Positions 30,135 to 40,668 of a stretch of DNA of 64,000 bases are shown in pieces. The DNA comes from Symbiodinium sp. CCMP2592. Its lineage: Eukaryota > Sar > Dinophyceae > Suessiales > Symbiodiniaceae. Numbering within the stretch: the stretch's first letter is position 1; each line of letters opens with the position of its first letter. The translations under genes and the position numbers were made by a program. The notes beneath the pieces were generated by a model, which was given only the letters and a program-made list of their open reading frames with translations, did not search any database and had not been told where the DNA came from. The stretch covers positions 123,501-187,500 of the forward strand of contig CAJNDT010003990.1 in NCBI GenBank assembly GCA_905221615.1. Reading direction: 5' to 3'.

Positions 30135-31403
30135 ATGGTGAAGGTCGCACGTGCTTTTCCTCGCCGCACGTGTCCTAGTTGCTCTGGGTCACTCGTCAAG
30201 ACCATCACGGGCCCTCGCGACGTCAGCAAGGGCGTCCTCATCGGGAGTGAATCTTTATCCAAGACGAGCACTCGTGTCAGTCGTTGTGTCCGAAAGGGCT
30301 GTCGGGTTTACGTTCGTCACAACTACATGCGGATCGCCGGAGAAAAGATCAACGTTCTCTCCTTCAATCAAATGAAAGCAGCTGGTGTGTATTTCGTGAC
30401 CACCAAGACAGCATTCACCATGTCCTACCTCGAACTTTGCTATCTTCGTCTTCTTCGCGCGAAAACATCCCCAGGACAGGAGGCTGCGGTCCGAGTTCTT
30501 CTTCATCAAGGACATGACGATCTTCCAGATCATCGAACCTTCCGTGATTGCCTTTTGCGTGCTCTCGAGGCTTATGCTGTGGCGAAGCGAACACCTGACC
30601 AGGTTGTCTCCTTCAACGTCGACTATCCGGCCAAGGAGGTAGTCCGACTTAGCCGCAGTCAGCCTTTGCTTTTCCATCCCATGAACGGCGTGCGAGAGGT
30701 GGCCATGGATGGGAATTTCGGCTTGCATCGTCATCTTCTTCCAGGTGTCGACCCTCCCCGGACCAAGCAATTGCCAGGACGACCACGGAAAGCTCTTCGT
30801 GAGGATGAGCGATCGTGTAGCTGTGCCAGAAAGGATTCTCTCCACTTGGCACTGCCACAGCGGACTGCGGGATGGCAGTTCGCAGTGGACCCTTCGTCCA
30901 GAAAGGTCTTGGCGGCTTTGGAGCACAAAGCCAGTGAGTCTCATGGAGACAAGGTTCGCTTGTTGCGTGGACTTTTTGCAGATCCGCAATGTGTTCCTGA
31001 CGTCCTGATCCATGACGACGCGTGTCACTTGGAGGCCTATGTCCGGAAGCATCATCCTGACAGTTTCCCTAGTGTCAAACACTTCATAGTGGATGCCTTT
31101 CACCGCCGCAACCACAAATGCAGCAAGCGGGAATTGACCGTGTCGCAGAAGCGACGCTGCAACAGGGTCCGGACAAACATGTCCGAAAGCTTCAATGCTT
31201 GGATCCGCGCCCTGAATTTTTTCGTCAATTCGCTTCGGCCCCACAGCCATGCATTCTGGATTGAGGAAGCCTGCCTGTTTTATAACACGAATCTTGCTCC
31301 TCTGCCCACATTCGTAGCACGACCGCGGGGACGCCGCAATGTCAAGGCTCGCATGATGAAGAAGCCTGCCGCCATTCGCAAGCGGCCAAGCAGCCGTAGG
31401 TAG
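30135..31403 (+). CDS. Transposon ORF3: DDE transposase, KDZ/Zisupton-like
   Basis: A 422-residue protein from ATG 30135. An N-terminal cysteine pair CPSC (13-16) and C51-x4-C56 form a likely zinc site, recalling the CxC modules of KDZ transposases. Candidate catalytic residues are D192 in MDGNF, D294 in IHDDACH and E351 in MSESFNAW. A FHRRNHKC motif lies between the last two. The order of MDGNF, Dx(A)C, NHxC and a final glutamate helix matches the KDZ (Kyakuja-Dileera-Zisupton) pattern by eye. The C-terminus is strongly basic. The protein would bind the 42-bp TIRs and move the element. Other DDE families with an RNase H fold remain possible. Confidence 0.6.
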   Translation: MVKVARAFPRRTCPSCSGSLVKTITGPRDVSKGVLIGSESLSKTSTRVSRCVRKGCRVYVRHNYMRIAGEKINVLSFNQMKAAGVYFVTTKTAFTMSYLELCYLRLLRAKTSPGQEAAVRVLLHQGHDDLPDHRTFRDCLLRALEAYAVAKRTPDQVVSFNVDYPAKEVVRLSRSQPLLFHPMNGVREVAMDGNFGLHRHLLPGVDPPRTKQLPGRPRKALREDERSCSCARKDSLHLALPQRTAGWQFAVDPSSRKVLAALEHKASESHGDKVRLLRGLFADPQCVPDVLIHDDACHLEAYVRKHHPDSFPSVKHFIVDAFHRRNHKCSKRELTVSQKRRCNRVRTNMSESFNAWIRALNFFVNSLRPHSHAFWIEEACLFYNTNLAPLPTFVARPRGRRNVKARMMKKPAAIRKRPSSRR

Positions 31404-31643
31404 GAGCTACCGTGTTTGGAACGCCGGCAAGACTGCCAAATTTTGATGTTCTGGACTGCTGCGAGAACCCCGAGAGAGCTCATGATGCGATCACGCGGAA
31501 AACCACGGTGTGTGCGTGCATGCCCTACATGCTAGCATGTGTATCATGAAGTCTGCACGGTTACGTACCTTTGAACATGTACCTTTCCACGTGTGCACTT
31601 CTACAGCTCAAGTGTTTCAGTACTGAGTAGTCTGCTTGCTCCT

Positions 31644-32267
31644 ATGGCCTCGCTCCCGGTCGTTGGACATGTGCGTTCGGCTGGTCGTGGTAAGGTGCTG
31701 CTAGAACTGCAGCCAGTGCAGGAGCCTTCCACCAGCTCCTCTACCCAGACGAAGCCACCGAATGCTAAGCAGCTGCTCCGTGATATTCAAAGTAAAGTAC
31801 AGTTTGTGGATCCCTCCAGAGAGAATCTCACAACGCGAGCCCTGCAGATGCAGATTAGCAACATACAGCGACAGCTCCGTCTTGAGACTTCCGCTACGGG
31901 TGGATGGTCTGCAAAAGCTACGGTGTTGTTAAACAACTGGTTGGCCAAGCCATGTCGTAGCAGAGCTGCAAGTACACTCGCCATCGCAGACACCAGCGTG
32001 AAAGCAGATGAAACCCCAAAGAGTTCGGCTCCGCGATCGCGTTCCTCATCGTCATCATCATCAACCTCTCCTGAGCCGGTCAAAGTCCAGCACAGGCGTA
32101 AGCGTGCACGCACGAGGTCTCCTGTTGCGCTGCTTGAACATATCGTAGAACTAGAGGCTGTCATAGGCCGAGCTCAGGACGTAGAAGAGCAGAATGCTTT
32201 GCTCAGCCATGAAGTAGACCGCCTCAAAGGCATTCTTGAATCACGAGGTCTAGGGCACCTGGTGTAG
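31644..32267 (+). CDS. Transposon ORF4: basic leucine-zipper-like protein, 207 aa
   Basis: The first ATG in frame is 31644; the frame is open back to 31593. The middle is Ser-rich. Residues about 145-160 are basic (HRRKRARTRSP), followed by a heptad-like Leu/Ile/Val pattern (LLEHIVELEAVIG, then ALLSHEVDRLKGILE), as in bZIP proteins. It could bind DNA as a dimer, for example at the element's ends. It ends about 60 bases before the right TIR. Confidence 0.55.
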   Translation: MASLPVVGHVRSAGRGKVLLELQPVQEPSTSSSTQTKPPNAKQLLRDIQSKVQFVDPSRENLTTRALQMQISNIQRQLRLETSATGGWSAKATVLLNNWLAKPCRSRAASTLAIADTSVKADETPKSSAPRSRSSSSSSSTSPEPVKVQHRRKRARTRSPVALLEHIVELEAVIGRAQDVEEQNALLSHEVDRLKGILESRGLGHLV

Positions 32268-32328
32268 TAGCATGTCAACTTCTCTGCGTTTGTTTCACCA
32301 AGGGAGCCAAGGGGAGCGAGTTCCATGT

Positions 32329-32369
32329 CACTTGAAACAGCCAAGAGGGGGCCTACCGGGTTTCCCCTT

Positions 32370-32370
<1 letters not shown>
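32329..32370 (-). repeat. Right terminal inverted repeat of the four-ORF transposon
   Basis: Reads CACTTGAAAC, an 8-base diverged spacer, GGGGGCCTACC, then GGTTTCCC. It is the inverse of 27050-27091 and is followed at once by (TA)n. Confidence 0.75.
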
Positions 32371-32407
<37 letters not shown>

Positions 32408-32549
32408 TCACATCCATACATCCATCCATACGTACATCCCTACATACACACAGGCAGACAGCCAGCCAGTCCGGCCTGAAGCAGGCAGACAGGAAGGCAG
32501 GCAGCAGGCAAGCAAACGGGCACGCAGACAGACACACAGGCCGATATAC

Positions 32550-32580
<31 letters not shown>

Positions 32581-32640
32581 AACACATATATATATATATA
32601 TATGTATACACATGTATAGATGCATATGTATATGGCTAAT
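32371..32640. repeat. Microsatellite cluster flanking the transposon
   Basis: (TA)n at about 32373-32404, CATC and CAGA/CAGG-type units at 32405-32545, and imperfect (TA)n at 32546-32625. No gene. Confidence 0.9.
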
Positions 32641-34440
32641 TTAGTAAACCCTAGGCACCAAATTGTAGATCGTGTTGTCAAGTGCCCGTGGCAAGAGCCT
32701 CAGAGTGAGGTTCCTTCCGACAGCATGTCGAAGGCCTGAGCTGGGGCGGGCTGAAAACGTGTTTAAGATCGGTCACGGCTCTAGCCGAGGGAAACAGGGT
32801 TTGGGATCGTACGCTGCCTTTAAGAACATGCGCGCGGCTTGTTCTCTTACCCTGTCCTACACTGTCACTGTCCCGCCGGGCTGGCTGCGTGCTCAGAGCG
32901 AAAAACATCGCACAAACCTACACTCACCTCAGGGGTGCTCGGAACTCCATGGCAGACATGTGCATATGCCACTGCAAGTGTACCATGAGGCTCCTTCGTG
33001 GATGAAGTATGCAGAGGACAACGCGCGCTCTAGTAAAACGATGCCAACGAAAACCGCTACCACTCGAAGACTTATGTCAAGACTGATGCGACGGTAGCTG
33101 TCTCAATCAAATGCCAACCGCGATACTCAATTTTGAATCACTATCTTAAAGGTGGAGTTCCGGAGGTGATTTGGGTTCGGCCTGTTTCTTGCTTTCTACT
33201 CCTCTAGAAGGTGCAAGGAGATGTCATACAAACCCCAAACCCTGAACTTTAAACCCTAGTAGCCGGGGCCTTAAAAGGTCACAGAACTGTTGCTGTGCCA
33301 GGTGTCCTCCGACGGGACCTACATGTCCCGGGTGTCATCGAGTCGGCTGCCCCAGTCTGGGAGCTTCACCCGGAAAATACTCATGTTTTTATTTACTTAC
33401 AATTGTGATTATTACTGTTATTAATATCAGTACGAGTATTATCGTTATCTCTATTATTACAACTAGCATTACTATTAGTACTATTTTTATTGTTATTTCT
33501 TAATTACTGTAATAACATACCCACCAACCCAGAAGTCTTAGAGCGAAACCTAAAGCAACGAATCCCAAAACGGGCTTTGCTGGCGTGGCGCATCAGGTCG
33601 AGATCCTTCCGGCATCTTCAAGGCTGGCCGGAAGCGGGGTTCAGGAATTAGGGTTTCGGGTTCAGGGTTTAGGGGTTTATGGTTCAGAGTTTAGGGTTTA
33701 GGGTTCAGGATTACGGCGTCATGCTTCAGATGCTTTTTTGAGGGCTTAAGTCTGTACGGTTATGAGGTTATGGCCGCCTCGACCTAAGCTCAGGCGGTGG
33801 AGGAGATGGACGACGGAAGCTGAGCTCGTCACAGATCTTTTCTGTAAGCTTGCAGGTCTATGTACATGTATGTCAGTTTGTGTCCGTCTGTTTGCACGTG
33901 TGTACAAATAAATGAGAATATACTCATGTCCAGATATACACATGTACATCTACATTATATCCATGCCAAGATGCAGGGGTGTGTAGAAAGATATGCATGC
34001 CACCATGAATCAGCGGACTTGTCCGTGCGTGCCCAGGCCGAGGTGCGGGAGATTTGCCAAAGAATCGATGTCCGACGCTCAGCCCGGCACAGAAGGGTTT
34101 AGGGTTGGTTTAGGGTTTAGGGGTTTAGGGGTATAGGGTTTAGGGGTTAGGGTTTTAGGGTTTAGGGGTGTAGGGTTTAGGGGTTAGGGCTCACGGTTAA
34201 GCCCTGAGGGATAGGAGTCATTATATGAATAATGTATAGGTTCCTTCATTGTCGTCCTTCTTGTATGCGGGTTGCGAGGTTCGTCTGAAAGGTTGGTGTG
34301 GCAAACTCACAATGTTCAAACCGGACATCCTCCATGCGCAGTCTTCTTCAAACACATCGCTGCATGCGCCCCAAGAGTCTCGTGTGGATCCGCTTTAGGG
34401 CTAAGTGTGGGATGTACCAGATAGGAGTGAACAGTTTCTG
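32641..34440. other. Non-coding DNA with telomere-like tracts
   Basis: No convincing gene. TTTAGGG-type tracts occur at 33640-33712 and, more regularly, at 34097-34199. An AT-rich patch of ATTATTA-type words lies at 33395-33520. The ORF at 32672-33097 has no recognisable motif. Confidence 0.5.
34097..34199 (+). repeat. Interstitial TTTAGGG tract
   Basis: Roughly fourteen TTTAGGG or TTTAGGGG units with small length changes. About 650 bases further on, at 34858-34915, the complementary CCCTAAA orientation appears. Confidence 0.9.
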
Positions 34441-34443
34441 GTG

Positions 34444-37400
34444 CAAGAGTTCCGTTTCGCCCGAGACCGATCACAACGGCTGCATCTCGAAACTGGAATT
34501 GATCGCAGCCGTCCAGAGGGATGCAACGGTCCTGAGCTCAGCGTGCGATCATCAGTCTGTCATGTTGGCCAAGGTCAATAGGTGTTCGCGTGCTTCCTGT
34601 GTAAAGAAGCTACTCGACGGTGTTATGCTGTCTTAAGATTTTCTTATATTTCGTGAGCTCTTGTCATGGCATACTGCCACACCATATCGAAGCAGCACTG
34701 GCCTGAACCCGAAGAGTGGCTTGCGGTGGTCTGCTACCGGAAGCACCCGAGCCGGCGCTCTGTTGCCGCATCCAGGGGCCATGCGAAACCACAGCAGGCA
34801 AGAACGTGTTCAGCCGGCTTAGACTCAACTTTCTACCACCTACAATCTACACCCCAGACCCCTAAACCCTAAACCCTAACCCCCCGAACCCTACACCCCT
34901 CAACCCTACAGCCCTAAATCAAGTCCAGCTTCCTTATTGGGAGATCTGCCAGGTCGCAGCATTTGTGCTCCCAGACCAGGACGCAGAACGCATGGCCCCC
35001 AGGATGTTCTCGTTCCGGCTTGCCACTCCACGCTGTTTCTTAGACAAGGAGCCGGTTTCCTTGTGGTCGCGTGGCTTTGATCGAGACCAGCTTACATGAA
35101 GTCTCATCCCCTCTGCGTGGGATCTCCGCAGCGAAGAGGATGTCACCGTGTCCACGACAACAAACACAAGTTGGACAGTTCTCACAGTGACGGTTTTTGC
35201 GGAGTGGCCATAGCACCAAACTGCATGGCTTTTCGGCGCAGTTGTTTTACTCGTTTTGACATCAGGGTATTGGGTAGTTGTCCAAGTGTCTGCTAGTATT
35301 CCAGCAGGAAGTTTCCTTGCGTGGAACATTTTCTCGTTGGGTTTTAGAGAATGATGAGGGTGCAGGTTGAATTCAAGTTAAGGCCTGCAATCAGGTCATA
35401 CAGGGTTGCGTTTTTTTGGCTAATTGTCCTACACACGCAGAGCTACATACATATGTCTATTTATGACAGGGATATATAGGTGTAGAGATAGAGAAGTAAA
35501 CCTTCCATGTGGGTTCTTCTGTATCCCCTACACCCCAAACCCTAAACCCTAAACCACCAAGCCCCTAAACCCTAAACCCTTTTGATCCTTCAGCTCCTCA
35601 GATCGAAGCGACGAAGAGACCTTCGATGCCGTGGATGCAATCTTTGATCAGATAGCTGCTGGGAAGCGAGCTTCTCAGATCTCGGACTGGGTTTCCGATG
35701 TCGGGTTGAGGGCTTTTGATGAGAGGTTTTGGCTTTAGGGTTCAAGGAAGTTGCTGGTACTTTCAGAAGACGAAGCTGCTTCCGTTGGACCGCTTGAGCA
35801 GGCAGCGCATCAAGTACACGGACTTGGCGGCGCACTTTCAGAAGGAGGCGCAGCTTGCGAGAATTCAGAGTCAAGATGGCTCAGCGGCAGTATGTGTCGA
35901 AGGGCTTAGGGTCCGTTTCTTGTTTGCTCTGTTGCGAGGCGAGCACGAACAAGATGGACAACACAGACGAACTGCACTCTGCCCCAGTGCATGGCTTCTT
36001 GACTTTGGTGGCGCAACAGAGTCGGATTCAGCCCGAGGCGAAAGTTTTACGACCTCATCGATGCCGACAAAAGCGGCTCCATATCCAAGCTGGAGATCAT
36101 TGCAGCGGTGCAGGCGAGGGTTTGGGTTGTTCCGGAGCTCGATGAGAAGCTTACTTCGGAAGCTGCTTCCACATATCGTGTCCTCGCATTCTTTCTAGGC
36201 CCAAGACAAGAGCCTCAGCCCCGGAAGGACGCGGCCGGTTCTATGGAAGCCCTACTCCCTCAGCACGAAGTTGGCCTGATTCTGCGGTATCAAAGTGATC
36301 CGCCAATAGATGACAGCAAACAGGGTGGTTGTTAGTTACTCTTGCGGCACTGCCATGTCTCATCAGAGATTCCACAGGAATTTGTAGTAGCAGCAGTAGC
36401 AATATCAGCTCTCATAATCCGAAAACGCAGTGCGCTTTTGAGACCAGCAGCCGCTAAGCCAACCATCGCTTGAAGCTTGGCCATACGGCTTAACGCTTAC
36501 ACTCTCATGCCCACGGGAATCAACTTGCACTAGTGTTCCTAAACCTCCCGATGTGAGGGAAGACCGCCTCACAACTCTATTCTGCTCACATTGCGGGCTT
36601 GCAGCCAGGCCAACAAGGAAGTGGCGGACTTTCTTCTTCCGAACTTGGACGGCGCCACGCTCAGCGCTTTCGTGAGCTTCGGGTTCAGATTTGGGGTTCG
36701 GGCCTTGGGAGGTTTTGGCTTACGAGTCGCGGCACGAGCGCAGCCGTCCCTTCCGTCCCTTCCGTCCGGGCACGTCGCAAACCTCACTTGAAGCGTCAGT
36801 GCATTGAACGTCCCGCGTGGGCCCAGTTTCGCCGCCGAAAGTTTCCAGACAGCTCTTTCATGCCACCTGCATACTCAGAGCGAGGGGCGGATCATGTGTA
36901 GACCAATCGTGGTTCTTTAGTTACAACGCCTTTTTAACGGCTGGATCCATCCGGGGAAACGGCTGGATACTTGTTGCATACAGGAACCCTCCGAATTAAG
37001 ACAATGGGACTCTTTAGCTGCTGGCCTGGGAGTGCCATCATCCCTGAGCCCAGGCCTAAATCATAAGCGCAAGAGCACAGCACCACAACAGTAAGATCCC
37101 AAGCCCTGAATCATAAAGCTCTAAACTCTACACCCTGCGGCACCACCTCCAAACCGCTGACCATGAACTACCCAACGGCTTCATCCATCCTCTAGGTGCT
37201 GACCATGTCATGGAGAGCGAAGCAACTTTCGACGCGATCAACAGCCTCTTCCAGGCTTGCCAGGGGCCTTGGGCTGGTTTGGATGATACTAAAGGGGATG
37301 TCTAAACGGTTAGGGTGCTGTGGGGGCTTAGTCTTCAGGGTCAGAGCGTGTGGTTTAGTATTTGGAGGCTTTGGGTTTGGGATTTCAGATTACGGGCCGG

Positions 37401-37665
37401 GCAATGCTTGATGCAGAAGCTTATGGTGAGGTTCCCGCTGCATGGAGCTTGAGGACAAAGCAGGGGAACCCGAACCCTACACGGCCCTACACCCCTAAAA
37501 CCCTCTACCAAGCCCTAAACGTGCAGACAGAAGTCCCATCCCTATACCCTAAGCCCCACCACAACCCAAACCATGTGTTGGCGCTCTGTTCTGCAGACCA
37601 TCGCTGGTGGCAAGCGGCGGATCGACTTTGCCGATTTCAAAGCCTACTTCAAGAAGGCTCAAGCG
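34444..37665 (+). CDS. EF-hand calcium-binding protein gene, multi-exon, two EF-hand units
   Basis: Short exons separated by telomere-word-rich introns spell two EF-hand pairs. Unit 1: about 34444-34536 (loop ETDHNGCISKLE), 35602-35665 (EETFDAVDAIFDQIAAGK) and 35806-35860 (RIKYTDLAAHFQKEA). Unit 2: about 36042-36113 (loop DADKSGSISKLE, calcium ligands at positions 1, 3, 5 and 12), 36605-36671 (ANKEVADFLLPNLDG, GTGAGC donor), 37196-37254 (SEATFDAINSLFQ) and 37597-37665 (IAGGKRRIDFADFKAYF). Acceptors are AG; donors are GT or GC. Exon order and phrasing repeat between units, so the gene grew by duplication. In the first exon one extra C near 34461 puts FRFA and ETDHNG out of frame, which suggests a mutation or assembly error. 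The 5' end is not found. Confidence 0.6.
34858..34915 (-). repeat. Interstitial CCCTAAA tract
   Basis: CCCTAAACCCTAAACCC-type units within the first EF-hand intron. Confidence 0.85.
35525..35580 (-). repeat. Interstitial CCCTAAA tract directly upstream of an EF-hand exon
   Basis: The tract ends about 20 bases before the TCAGCTCCTCAG acceptor of the 35602 exon. Confidence 0.85.
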
Positions 37666-37867
37666 GTTCAGGGCTTAGGGGTTTAGCGATTGGGGTTCAG
37701 GAATTTAGGCGTAGTGTTTTGGCCTTCAGGAAGGGTTGGGGTTTGAGGACCTTTTGGTAAAGTGCTTTGGGGTTAGAGTCTTTGCGTGCACTCAGCGCCT
37801 CCTCCCAGACTTACAAGACACCTCGCCCCAAACCAATACGGAACCATTTCGCCAACTCGGCGCCCAA

Positions 37868-38420
37868 ATCTTAGAACCCCCTCCATCCAGACACCCTCCA
37901 TCCAGCCCTTCATCCAATCATCCCCCCCAACCCTCCATCCACCCAACCCGCCCTCCATCCGCAGCCTTCTATGAGCCCCGATCCACCAACCCCCCTCCCT
38001 TCATCCACCAGCCCTCCATCCAGCCAACCCCCCTCCACCAGCCTCCACCCATCCCTCCTGAAGCCCTCCATCCAGCCAGCCCCTGTGGATGGAGGCTCGG
38101 AGGGCTGGATGCAGGGTGGGTTGGCTGGGTGGAGGGTTGGATCGTTGGAAGGGGGGCTGGCTGGATTCAGGGCCAGGGCTGGTGTGGATGGAGGGCTGGA
38201 GCACAAGGCTGGATGGAGAGCTGGTGGATGGATGGAGGGCTGGAGCACTCAGGAGCTGGATGGAGGGTAAGGGCTAGGGAATCACAAAAGGCTGGGTGTT
38301 GGTGGATGGAGGGTTGGGTGGATGGGAGGCTGTAGGAGCTGGATGGAGGGTTGCATGGAGGAGGGCTAGAGGGGAGTGCCTGGAGGGCTGGATGGAGGGC
38401 GGCTGGATGGAGGGATGGAC
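37868..38420. repeat. Minisatellite with strand switch (CCATCCAGCCCT then AGGGCTGGATGG)
   Basis: From about 37868 to 38088 the plus strand is C-rich with CTCCATCCAGCC units. From about 38089 to 38420 the complementary GGCTGGATGGAGGG units take over. The two halves are inverted copies of one minisatellite and could form a long hairpin. Pro/Ser- or Gly/Trp-rich ORFs on both strands are artefacts. Confidence 0.9.
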
Positions 38421-38784
38421 GGAGTGAAATGCGGTTCGGTTCGCGCGGTTCGATTTTGTGTGTCGGTTCAACGGTTCGCGGTTTTTGCGGGTCACAAGGG
38501 TGGACGGTTCCTGGCGTTTCGGTTCCGGTTTGCGGTTCGGTTCGCGGCCTGCCTGGAATTTTAGTAAAATAGATTTACGGAGATTTTAGGCTAAGATTTT
38601 GGGCTAAGGAATAACGGGGATTTTGGGAATAGGATTTCGGGAATAAAGTTTCGGAAATTTTTGGCTTGATATTTGGCAATAAGATTTGGGCGCCGAGTTG
38701 GCGAAATGGTTCTATAGTTGTTTGGGGCGAGGTGTCTTGTAAGTCCCGGACCCAACAAAGCCCCAACCTCTTGAAGCAGCAGCC

Positions 38785-38885
38785 CTTAAACCCTAAACCC
38801 CTAAACCCTAAACCCTAAACCCCTAAACCCCTAAACCCTAAACCCGTAAACCCTTAAACCCCAAATCCCCAAGCCCACAGAGGCT
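38785..38885 (-). repeat. Interstitial CCCTAAA array
   Basis: About twelve CCCTAAA/CCCCTAAA units. Followed 65 bases later by the opposite orientation at 38950-39119. Confidence 0.93.
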
Positions 38886-38949
38886 CAAACCCAACCATAA
38901 ACCCCGAACCTCCCAAGCCCCAAAGCCCAGCCAGCCCCAAATCTGAAGG

Positions 38950-39119
38950 GCTTTAGGGCTTTAGGGTTCAGGGTTTAGGGGTTTAGGGGTTTAAGGGTTT
39001 AGGTTTGGTTTAAGGGTTTAGGGTTTAGGGGTTTAGGGGTTTAGGGTTTAGGGTTAAGGGGTTTAGGGTTTAGGGGTACGGTTTAGGGTTTAGGGGTTTA
39101 GGGTTTAGGGTTTAAGGGG
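38950..39119 (+). repeat. Interstitial TTTAGGG array
   Basis: About twenty TTTAGGG units with frequent extra G or A bases. With 38785-38885 it forms a back-to-back pair, the reverse of the orientation expected at a chromosome-end fusion. Confidence 0.93.
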
Positions 39120-39326
39120 AGATCATGCCTTGGAGGGAGATGGGACGCTGTTCTCGAGAGTTCAGAAAAGTTGGACCCGACCATCGACCCTGTGCTTACT
39201 GCAAGGACCCGTAAGCTAGGTACCCCATAGAGGGATCCCATTGCCACCCTCTTGAACCCTGATTGAATACTAGACCCTAAACCCTGAACTCTAACCCGAA
39301 GCCCTGGACCCTAAGCCCAAACCCAG

Positions 39327-40668
39327 CCCTGAAGAGGTCATCTCCGTGCAAGCAGCCCGACCGATCTGCCGCGAGGGCACGCGGGTTTTCATCATCGGGC
39401 CAGGCCGGCTACCGTGCACGTACAGGACGAAGGGCATCGCCATAGCGGTAAGCTAAGAAGTAGCAACTGGCAGTAAGTACGGCAGTTGCAGTAGTTACAG
39501 TGGGAATAGCAAGTTGTAATGGTAGTAATCGTAGTAGTAACAGTACTGTAGCTGAAGTAGCAGTAGCAGGAGCAGTTGCAGTAGTAACAGTAGTAGTAGC
39601 AGGAGGAGGAGGACGATGAGGAGTATTCGTACTAGGAGTAGTAGTACTAACGGTAATCAACGTAACATTAGTTTCGATCGTGGTCATTGAACTCTGAACA
39701 GTTGCCGAGCAGAGCCAATCAAATGATAGGATGGCACGCAGTAGCAATGTACCTTAGAATTATGATGATCTTACATACAACTGGTTGTTACTGGTACAGG
39801 TGCAGGGCTACTACTGGTCTTCGTTCCATGATCAGGGTTTTCATTGCTGCCTGCAATTTCGGGGTTGTAGGACTCTGTTGGTTTCGGGTTTGGGGTTCCT
39901 AAACCCTAAACCCTAATGATGAAAGGCTTCGGGCAGCAGCTGAACCCGAGACAGTCGGCCATGATAACCAACGCCGGCTACCAGGCAGATGGGGCGTTGG
40001 TGAGTCATGGTCCGTGTGCTTACCTTTGGTTTGTAGGGAATGGAAGAATGGTCGTAATAGTAGTTAGAATCGTACCCCATTCCTTCATTCCCTACTAACC
40101 CAAGGTAAGTGTATGGCTTTGGGGTTTTGTTGCTTGGAAAGGTGCGGAAAGGTCTGAGGAGAGGTATTCACTTCAACAGGAGTTGATGATGATGGTTCTC
40201 GGGCACAGCGCCAGGACTTTCGGATCCCTTGTTCCCACGGCTTCCAGTGCACGATGAACCAAATCTTGCTGTCTCTCCTGTCCTTTCGAAATGTGTTTTG
40301 GGGGACAGAACAGCAAGCCGTGAGTGAAGGCGCACTTCTGCCACGGAATCCCAAATCCGGAGACGCCGAACTTCCCGGTGCAGCAGTATCTGGACCACAT
40401 CAAGGACACAAAGAGCTTGGGCATTTTGCAGGGCTCAGGGCTGAGGTTCGGAATTTAGAGATGTCACGCAGCAGACCCGTCTGTTCTTCTACAAGCCTCT
40501 TTGCTTGTCTTTGTGAAGACCCAAAGCCTTTTTTGAACAAACCCTCAGAGTTGAACCCCCAACTTTAAATCTCAAGGCGAGCCCTGATGCTTTGCAGGAA
40601 GAAATGGATGCTTTCGGTCCAGACGTGGTTTGTGCAGCATCGAAAGGAGGTGGCCGAGCAGGGTTTGA
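39327..40668 (+). CDS. Unassigned multi-exon gene segment
   Basis: Four protein-like blocks with splice signals. 39327-39447: PEEVISVQAARPICREG, then GTRVFIIGPGRLPCTY, ending at a good GTAAGC donor. 39926-39999: GFGQQLNPRQSAMITNAGY, ending at GTGAGT. About 40336-40431: HGIPNPETPNFPVQQYLDH. About 40599-40660: KKWMLSVQTWFVQHRKEVAE. The blocks lie on the same strand as the EF-hand gene and may continue it. I do not recognise a family. Phases between blocks are not all resolved, so some exons or boundaries are missing. Confidence 0.35.

Larger units (their letters stand above)
27050..32370 (+). mobile_element. Candidate DNA transposon, 5.3 kb, 42-bp imperfect TIRs, four same-strand ORFs
   Basis: The ends at 27050-27091 and 32329-32370 are inverted copies (35 of 42 positions match). 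Both abut (TA)n microsatellites, so any AT-rich target duplication is hidden. Between them lie, all on the plus strand, an unknown protein, a P-loop ATPase, a DDE/KDZ-like transposase and a basic-zipper-like protein. GC content and codon use are uniform across the four and differ from the repeat-rich flanks. About 770 bases of non-coding leader hold an A/T-rich inverted repeat. The TIRs and the transposase support a cut-and-paste element. The combination of ORFs is not one I can assign to a described family. Confidence 0.7.

Noticed and set aside
37736-38335. 199-codon Pro/Ser then Trp/Gly-rich ORF
   Set aside because: Encoded by the inverted minisatellite; the reverse strand is equally open.
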